Of a DNA stretch of 64,000 bases, positions 57,228 to 64,000 are shown piece by piece (the stretch's first letter is position 1; the number at the start of each line of letters is the position of its first letter). The position numbers were made by a program, and so were the translations under genes. The stretch covers positions 6,937,001 to 7,001,000 of the forward strand of contig OX359195.1 in NCBI GenBank assembly GCA_947172415.1, given 5' to 3'. The notes under the pieces were generated by a model that ran no database searches, had not been told where the DNA came from, and saw nothing but the letters and a program-made list of their open reading frames with translations. Source of the DNA: Chondrosia reniformis (Eukaryota; Porifera; Demospongiae; Chondrillida; Chondrillidae).

Positions 57228-60200
57228 TCAAGTATATGGTAAATCAAATAGGTCATATAGTCCTTCACTGGAGTCTTCCAGAGAAGGTATATAGTTTCCA
57301 GTCTCCACATTATTTTCTGGTAGCAGTTCTAAGAGTTCTTCAACATCACCAGAAGAAGATATGCATGCATTCTGATCCCAATAAGGCTGATCTTCCTCCA
57401 TTAATCTGTCACCACGACCGCCGGTTAGAGGGGACTCCATGTAACTGGCAGTAGAGGCAAGGGAGACGTCAAGATCAGGTTTTCGGACCTTGGTGGGTGG
57501 TGCCTCCATTTGAGTGGGTTTGTGGGCCATCAGTTCCCCCTCCTGCATGGAAGGATCTGGGCACACAAACACATCGATTTCCCCATTGGTACTCTTAAGG
57601 TTCATCTGATAACCTTGTACCTACAAAAATAAGCAAAACTTAAAAACTCTACTCATCTGCTCTTAAGTTGCCAAACTTCAAGTACATATAATATAATGGG
57701 CTGTAATCATTAGTTACGTATAAAATATTCATACATATAGTATAATAATGCATTCATTTCATTAGATTACATGTTGTGCCACTTCAGCATGAAGATGTGG
57801 ATGCCAAAATAGGCTTTGGAAGATGAAGTGATTTAAAGTGAAATTTGAATAATAATTACAACTACTGGAAACAAAAGAAACTATTGAAATTTGTGGATTT
57901 AATTTGAATAGAAAACTGAAGCTACAACAATCACTCAATAACAGAAACAGAGACGTTCACCACTAAATGGGGTATAGAGGGTAGAGGGCAAGTATTTCCA
58001 TATACGCCAGTACATGAAGATGAACAATACATTACTCTTCAGGTATACAGTTAAGTGTATTAGCGTCATTAGTAACTGTGGAATGTAGTTAGGTCAGCCA
58101 TTCCACAGGCTTGTTTACACAGTGTACATAAACAGTTATTCCCAATCTATGAATATTACAACCATCACAGCTGAAGTTGCTCTACAATGTAAACAAACAC
58201 TTTAAGGAAACACCTTTCCACAAATACTGTAACTAGACAAACAGTTCAACAGTACAGCACTCCTTAGCTGAAATGACTACAAGACTCACTTGTAATCAAC
58301 ACAAGGTCAGGTCTGCCTACATACAACTGTAGCTACTAGGAGGACACAGATGGAACTATAATACCAACCACCAGAGCACCTATCCCAAAGAAGGTTGTAG
58401 AGCTCATAGATGCCCATACTGCAGTACAGAAAAGAGGAAATGTATCTTTGTCCCTTACAGCCTAATCTGTATGTGTGTATAGATGTAGTCATACACACTA
58501 CTTAGTAGGTGTGTGTCGCCTCTCTTATGTACTTTTACATATGTCAGATGTGATGCAATGGCTTACCAATGAAGGATCTGGCACTTCCAGTCTGGTATCA
58601 CCTGGAGCCTTCACAACTAGCACTCTCTGTCCCTGTAACTGGTTGATCTGCTGCAGGTCCTTGTAAGTGACATATGTAAGGCTAAGGTACCGCTAAGGAT
58701 GCAGTGAACACCATTCAGATGAGATGCTAATATATAAACGCATGCACAAACATAAGCAACCTTAATATGAAACTTCATCCAGCTATCAAGACTGTAGGTT
58801 GTAGAATTACAAGGTTTAAAGAAAATCATAAATATAACTAGGGCAGATAATATTTTAGTTCAGTAGAGGTGGAGGGTAAGGAGCTGAGACTATACAGTAA
58901 ACCATGTAGTGGAAGGACACTTAGAAGGGGACTCTAGTGGTTGTCTTACATCAGGCTGGGTTGAGTGACCTTTTCATATTGGTCAGATATTAGAACAGAA
59001 GTGGGTTCAACACCTGATATCAGCTACCTAAGATCAGTCTGGAACTTTATTGGGTACAACTAAGAAGCCTCGACATTACCACAAGTTGAAGCAGCAAATT
59101 CACACAACCTATGATATACACAAGTATGGCGGGCCTAGAAGTTACATTTACACATAGACACACACACACTACCTAATGAATCCATTTTGTATACATTGTA
59201 TAATACTTCTGTAATGCATATACAGTACATGTATTTATGCAAGCCATGGCTGTAGGCACAGTGGAGCAGAAGAATAAAGAGAAAATCCTCATTCAAAGCT
59301 CTCACTAGGTCTAGTTCCCTACAGGAAATGGCGTTTGAGAAAGCTCATAGGAAATGGTAAGTGTTTAGATACATGCTACTGTCTTTATCTTCAGTGAGAA
59401 GCAGCAACTGGTGTTTGCATTTGGCAATGGCTCCATCTAGATCTGCTTCTTCTTTCTGCTTGTCCACGAGAGCCCTCCTCACTTCCTTCAACTTTGTCAT
59501 CCCATCCTGGTCATTGGCTCTGATGGAGAGAAATTGAGACAAGGTCATTTAACTCAAAGCACACTTAATTAGAAGGTGTCCGTTCCCTATTACAGTTAAT
59601 GGGACTGTTATACCCTTGACCATTCAATTAGAACTACACAATCCTCTAAAACCACATTAAAAATGGATAGTTGTACAGTTGATGGGAGGACTTGAGTGAA
59701 ATGTGTAAGTAAACAATCATTTGTAATATTCACAAGCTGATGTTATCTACAGATATACACTACATATGAAGGGGCAAAACAGAGCATTCTGTAGGCTGTG
59801 TCTCTTAGGGGAAGTGAGTATATAGCAGATGTGATGAAGGCAGTCAAAAGTGACCTCTTTAGACAAGCATGCAGCCACTGTCTGTTTGGAATACCAATCC
59901 AAGGGCTGGGCAGCCATCAGGCTGACCTTGTGAGTATACATGATGAACCTTTCTCAAAAGGGCATAACTAAAATATTTCACACCTATCAGAAATCCTACT
60001 TGTTTCTCTCTCACCACTACCACTTAACTACATGCAGTTACACGAAAGGATATTCATTAGCTATAAAAAACTGCTAATTATATTCATTGACAAAGAGGCA
60101 GGGTTAAGCAAGCCCAGAGGCCTGTTCTAACAGGAACAGTGACCTGTTGTCATAAGGATTCACTCCTCTGCACACACAAGGATGCACACCACATGAACAG

Positions 60201-62813
60201 ACACACACACAGACAACAACCTCATGTAACGTGGGTACGTACACACATGTATGTATGTACAGAGGCTGGTTCTAATTACAACTACTGCCCCACTACATGC
60301 TACAGGTCTGGGATAGAATGACAGTTTTGAACTGAGCAGCTACATTAAATGTACATTCCTAATTCAAATTCATACAAACTGAAACTGAAACACACACACA
60401 CACACACATTCACTGACATGCAGACATTCACTGACACACACACATTCACTGACACACACACATTCACTGATACACATACATTCACTGACACACATACATT
60501 CACTGACACACATACATTTACTGACACACATACATTTACTGATTAGAACAAGACATTGTGTACTCAGCCGACAGACATGTGCATTACCATTGCAATATAA
60601 CCACCTAATCAATTTAGGGGTTGACCAGTTAATGCCGAAGTATTTACATGGCCGTCAAGTAATGACTAGTTGGGATACCATATAAAACTGAGTTATACCA
60701 CAACATTAACACCAATAAGCTCACTTTACGTACCTACACTATAAAGGGAAGTTTCAGCCTTACCTTACCATTACCCTAATATACATAATGACCGGAGAGG
60801 AACACATTGATATGAATAGATACATGATTCTTTGAATAGTTGAACATAAAAATTACATCACAGTCATATATACAGGACCTGATGTGTGGTAAGCGTCTTT
60901 GATAATAATGTACTAAATCTGTTCATCTTACTTCTGAATGTCTTACAATTTACACACAATAAAAGCAATTGAGTTAATATTCAAACATAATATTACCAGC
61001 CTGTGAAATATTGACAAATTCCCAATACTAAGGGTTCACATTACAAATAAATCATTGGAGACATGGAATGATATAGGGTCTCTGCTATGTTTACCATACT
61101 GATGAAGACCTCTGGAATACAATTGTGGCTGGGGTTCAATAAAGTTAGGATACTTATCATTGAACATAAACAAAACACAACAACACAATGCACAACCTTT
61201 AAACAACACAAACTCATAAATATCTATACACTGTTAACACACAAAGCGCATGAAGGATACATTACATGTTAATCCAACGACAACGTCTCTTCCTTTTACA
61301 AATCTGTACCATATTACAGCTAATAAGCACTCAAAACCATTTCCAGATCTCTTTTGAACTACCTTTTAGGTAATGCAGCAGTAAAAGGATCAATAGTGAA
61401 CAGAGAATGGGTCAAGAAATACAACATCAAAGTCATCCAATGGGGATCCTTGACGTGATAATTTTTAAGGTAGGTTTCCAGTTCTAAGAACCCCTCACTC
61501 CAGCAGGTAATACAGTGTAATAGTCATCAAACACTTGTAACTATTCTAGTGTATAAGAACTTGTGAAATTAACATTTTACATATCATTCGTGTTGGGCTG
61601 AAAAAACATACTTTTGACAAGCTGGGTCAATCCAAATATGGTATTGTACATGTAGTAAGTTGTGATGTACCATGAGAGATCACAAAAAATACAACACTAG
61701 TCAGTCAGAGTTGGCATCTAACAACTAGAGACTAACATTACACTGAAGGAACATGTCAGTACAAGTCAATCAAATATATCCCATAGAAGGTGCTGAACAT
61801 CTCACTTCCATCTTATGTGGTTTTTTGATGCCTTTGAGATCAACCCTACTCCTTCCAACACATTGGTTATGTCATAAATCCTTCTCTTCTGTACTTTCAG
61901 TGTGAGAGCCACCTCGTTCAAATCCAAGTCCCCGTTTGTTGATTTCTCCAAGAGATCACAGAACCTCCTAGTCAGGTTGCCCAGAGACGTTTCATTTCGG
62001 TCCTTTCCAATATGAGGAGTCTCTTCTACATAACATGTTTGTAATACTGCAAGTCATTAACAGTCAGTCACTTCTGACAACACAAATATAGAAACTGCTT
62101 TATTACTGAAAGGTGAGACACTCAATTAGGCCAACACACACAGTTATCAGATAATGAGCATGCCAAGATACGCGACTGGATTGTTTCTAAGTGTACTACA
62201 AACTGGCGTACCGTCAACTGATGTTGTTCTTCTTCTTAGTTTACTTGGTGTCTCCAATCCGTTTCTCACTGTGTCTACAGCGTCCATGTTTAGCTGCCTT
62301 TTTACTGAGGACATCTGTAACATGTACAAGGGAAGGCCAACCTTTGAGGGAGCACATTTCCCACTCAAAGACTTACAATCACAGATCAATCTAACACAAT
62401 CACAGATCAATCTAACATCACCATTTGAAGTTCAAATCAGTTGCCAAATATAGCTGTATACAGTACATGGCACAACCCAGAAAGGTGAAAGAGAAGTGGT
62501 TTCTAAGAACTCTTGGCGAACCCGAGTCGTCTGGTAGCGTATATTACCTGCTTCCTATAGCATTATCCACAGTGAGGAGACATTTTAATGGATGGGAAAC
62601 GACTTTTAACGTATCGACCGTCTTTATGAACGCACTTAACCAACTTACGACTGCACTTCCCCGCGGGACGCCCGGAGTCCTCTGGTTGACAGTGTGGCAG
62701 CTGTTTCCACTTCCAACTGGGGTCTGGGAGGAACTAGATGGATGACTAAATGTTGTTAAACCGTTCTTTTGTGCTACTCCAGAGTAAATAGTTTCCTTTG
62801 GTCCAGACAGCAT
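57228..62813 (-). CDS. E2F transcription factor, 6 exons
   Basis: In transcript order the exons are 62813-62649, 62314-62212, 62025-61806, 59519-59373, 58681-58567 and 57620-57228; all phases fit and give 380 aa. E2F proteins dimerise with DP, bind TTTSGCGC sites and control S-phase genes. Exon 3 is the winged-helix DNA-binding domain: [50 protein letters not shown]. Exon 4 is the dimerisation helix ending [10 protein letters not shown]. Exons 5-6 are the marked box: [41 protein letters not shown]. The last residues [11 protein letters not shown] resemble the retinoblastoma-binding peptide. A single DNA-binding domain with marked box means the E2F1-5 class, not E2F7/8. The start is the first in-frame ATG. 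The frame is open further upstream without ATG. Confidence 0.92.
59240..59345 (+). repeat. Dispersed repeat family 1, copy in E2F intron
   Basis: GAGAAAATCCTCATTCAAAG and CTCTCACTAGGTCTAGTTCC match 32915-32970. It ends about 28 bp downstream (in transcript direction) of the E2F exon 4 donor. Confidence 0.65.
60400..60542 (+). repeat. 18-bp tandem repeat in E2F intron 3
   Basis: About eight copies of ATTCACTGACACACACAC, drifting to ACATACATTTACTG, lie inside the 2.3-kb intron 59520-61805. Nothing else in that intron looks functional to me. Confidence 0.85.
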
Positions 62814-63166
62814 AATGCGAGACGGTCTACGAGCTACGCTCAGTTCGAGTTCCAGCTGCGCCACAAACAAGTCTAAATTGATTAGACAAGAAAATCACTG
62901 GATTACGTACATCAACGGACATTTCCAGTGTCTATATCTCACTAAATTGTACCTAAATGATTGAATAAACTATACAGCTATTTACTTGGCAATTAGATTG
63001 ATTTTGAGGGAAATAAATCTCAAACTCAGTGAATAGAGGATGGGCTGTTTGGCACTTGACCTCAAGAATACGGCAATGACGCGCCAAATTCATTCCCGCC
63101 ACAGACGGCGGAAATAAACTTTGAGAGGTAGACCCTTTTCAGACACAAGAGGAGGAGTTAGATAAT
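62814..63166. promoter_or_regulatory. Divergent promoter E2F / NDUFAF8-like with E2F-like sites
   Basis: 353 bp separate the two start codons. At 63081-63100 are GCGCCAAA and, 3 bp further, ATTCCCGCC. Both resemble E2F half-sites (consensus TTTSGCGCSAAA or TTTCCCGC). They are preceded by TGACG. E2F autoregulation is known in animals; use of these sites is inferred. Confidence 0.5.
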
Positions 63167-63558
63167 ATGGCTGACAAGGTCTCTTTGAGGAGGTACTGCG
63201 CATTGCTTCTCCAAAGCAACAAAAAGATATCAACAGATGTCGGAGAAGACAGTCTTGTGCCGCGCGTTTTAAGATACTCTAAAGTGATTAGAGGGAATTG
63301 TGCAAAAGAAGTACGCAAATATTCTCGTGTAGCAGAACTTACTGTGTATGTTGTATATATGTTACGTAATTTGTATACTATGTATAAGATGTGTCTTCTT
63401 CGTAGGCTAAAGCCTATGGGAAATGCGTTGCATCAAAGGTAGCAGATATTGGAAAAGATGATTGTCTTGGAGAATTTAACGCTCTAAGGAAGTGCATAGA
63501 GGCGAATAGGATAGAGGCGAATAGGTTTGATTTGCTGTTATACATTACTTCTTTTTAA
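63167..63558 (+). CDS. NDUFAF8: NDUFAF8-like twin CX9C protein (complex I assembly)
   Basis: Exons are 63167-63310 and 63406-63558, about 98 aa (human NDUFAF8 about 74 aa). Joining them at phase 0 gives CAKEAKAYGKC, then CLGEFNALRKC. These are two exact C-x9-C motifs in the spacing of small intermembrane-space proteins imported by MIA40. The words AYGKCVASK and C..EF.ALRKC are what suggest NDUFAF8, a partner of NDUFAF5 in complex I assembly; another CHCH protein is possible. The N-terminus is longer than the human one. The end has an exact 15-bp duplication giving IEANRIEANR, then reads on to TAA at 63558. A donor AG|GTTTGA at about 63525 could instead splice to 63693, shortening the tail. 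Confidence 0.72.
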
Positions 63559-63931
63559 TTTATTACAGAATAGGAATAGCATGTATAGGAACATGGTATA
63601 TTAGATTATTCTTATGTAGCTATAGATGACTGCATGGTTCATTTTATTTTGTATTCTCTATATTTCATTTGTACATTCGTCTTTATTGCAGACCCTAGCT
63701 TCCTGAAGAGAGTGGTCTGCCTGTGTGAGACACATCATCAGTTGTCAAGGATGCTGATACAATGTTACATCATCAGTGTATCATGTACAATAAGAAGACA
63801 AATATTTGTAATTGTACACACTCCACGGCTGTTGTATGATTTTAACAAAAAAAACACAACTTTATTTATATCCTAGATGGATGCTGTTTATTAATGTCCT
63901 TTCAGTTGTAAACTGATCCATACATAGACAT
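63559..63931. other. 3' flank of the NDUFAF8-like gene
   Basis: A possible alternative 3' exon starts after the TTATTGCAG acceptor at about 63692. TTTATT near 63862 may be the minus-strand polyadenylation signal of the gene entering from the right. Confidence 0.4.
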
Positions 63932-64000
63932 TCACTTTGTTAATTGGACAGTGTCTTCAAACATGAGTGAATCTCGATAGAAGTTGCTACCTTGAAAGAC
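63932..64000 (-). CDS. Possible last exon of an unidentified minus-strand gene (partial)
   Basis: Reading minus from the window edge gives FQGSNFYRDSLMFEDTVQLT followed by Lys and a TGA stop. The amino-acid mix looks coding, and a TTTATT (AATAAA on the minus strand) lies about 70 bp downstream. I do not recognise the family, and 22 codons are too few to be sure. Confidence 0.3.
   Translation of the reverse strand, partial: VFQGSNFYRDSLMFEDTVQLTK

Noticed and set aside
60345-60612. SVNVCV/TFTDTH repeat frames
   Set aside because: They are translations of the 18-bp repeat in the E2F intron.
1-64000. tRNA or rRNA genes
   Set aside because: No tRNA-like cloverleaf with A and B boxes and no rRNA-like sequence was noticed on reading. 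This was not a computed search; a covariance-model scan would settle it.

Overview
This is a stretch of eukaryotic nuclear DNA, most likely from a sponge (demosponge) or another early-branching animal. The DNA is AT-rich, and the genes are split by GT-AG introns ranging from about 57 bp to a few kb. The set of orthologues is animal: cereblon, a theta-type diacylglycerol kinase, a KCTD2/5/17 protein, a classical E2F and an NDUFAF8-like twin-CX9C protein. The intergenic gaps are small and there are several head-to-head gene pairs. The species call is an inference. Exon models were built by hand from splice consensus, reading-frame phase and remembered family motifs; every join given below keeps frame.

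Layout. 0-8 kb: a broken Arf-like GTPase (minus), a gene that appears to fuse a dead protein-kinase domain to an Arf-type GTPase (plus), and a complete ten-exon cereblon gene (plus). 8-13.4 kb: a ten-exon coiled-coil gene resembling Bfr1/Burrito (plus). 14-28 kb: a tandem array of NHR-RING-TRAF-zinc-finger genes. There are four intact copies (A, B, D, E) and two broken ones. Each repeat unit has also carried along a copy of the 3' end of the neighbouring diacylglycerol kinase gene. 27-38 kb: the full 22-exon DGK-theta-like gene (minus). It shares a 99-bp gap with a six-exon KCTD5-like gene (plus, 38.3-41.6 kb). 42.5-57 kb: two divergent pairs of secreted TSR-like/VWA proteins (minus/plus, minus/plus), made by duplication of an ~8 kb block and littered with LINE and MITE relics. 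57-62.8 kb: an E2F gene (minus), head-to-head with an NDUFAF8-like gene (plus). The window ends in what may be the last exon of another minus-strand gene.

The conserved genes act in separate housekeeping pathways: CRL4 ubiquitin ligase substrate receptor, lipid signalling, CUL3 adaptor, cell-cycle transcription and complex I assembly. The lineage-specific material is the interesting part. It comprises the pseudokinase-Arf fusion, the NHR-RING-TRAF E3-ligase-like expansion with variable heptad number, and the paired secreted VWA proteins, in which one partner keeps and the other has lost the MIDAS metal site. Minisatellites with 14-40 bp units sit in most large introns.
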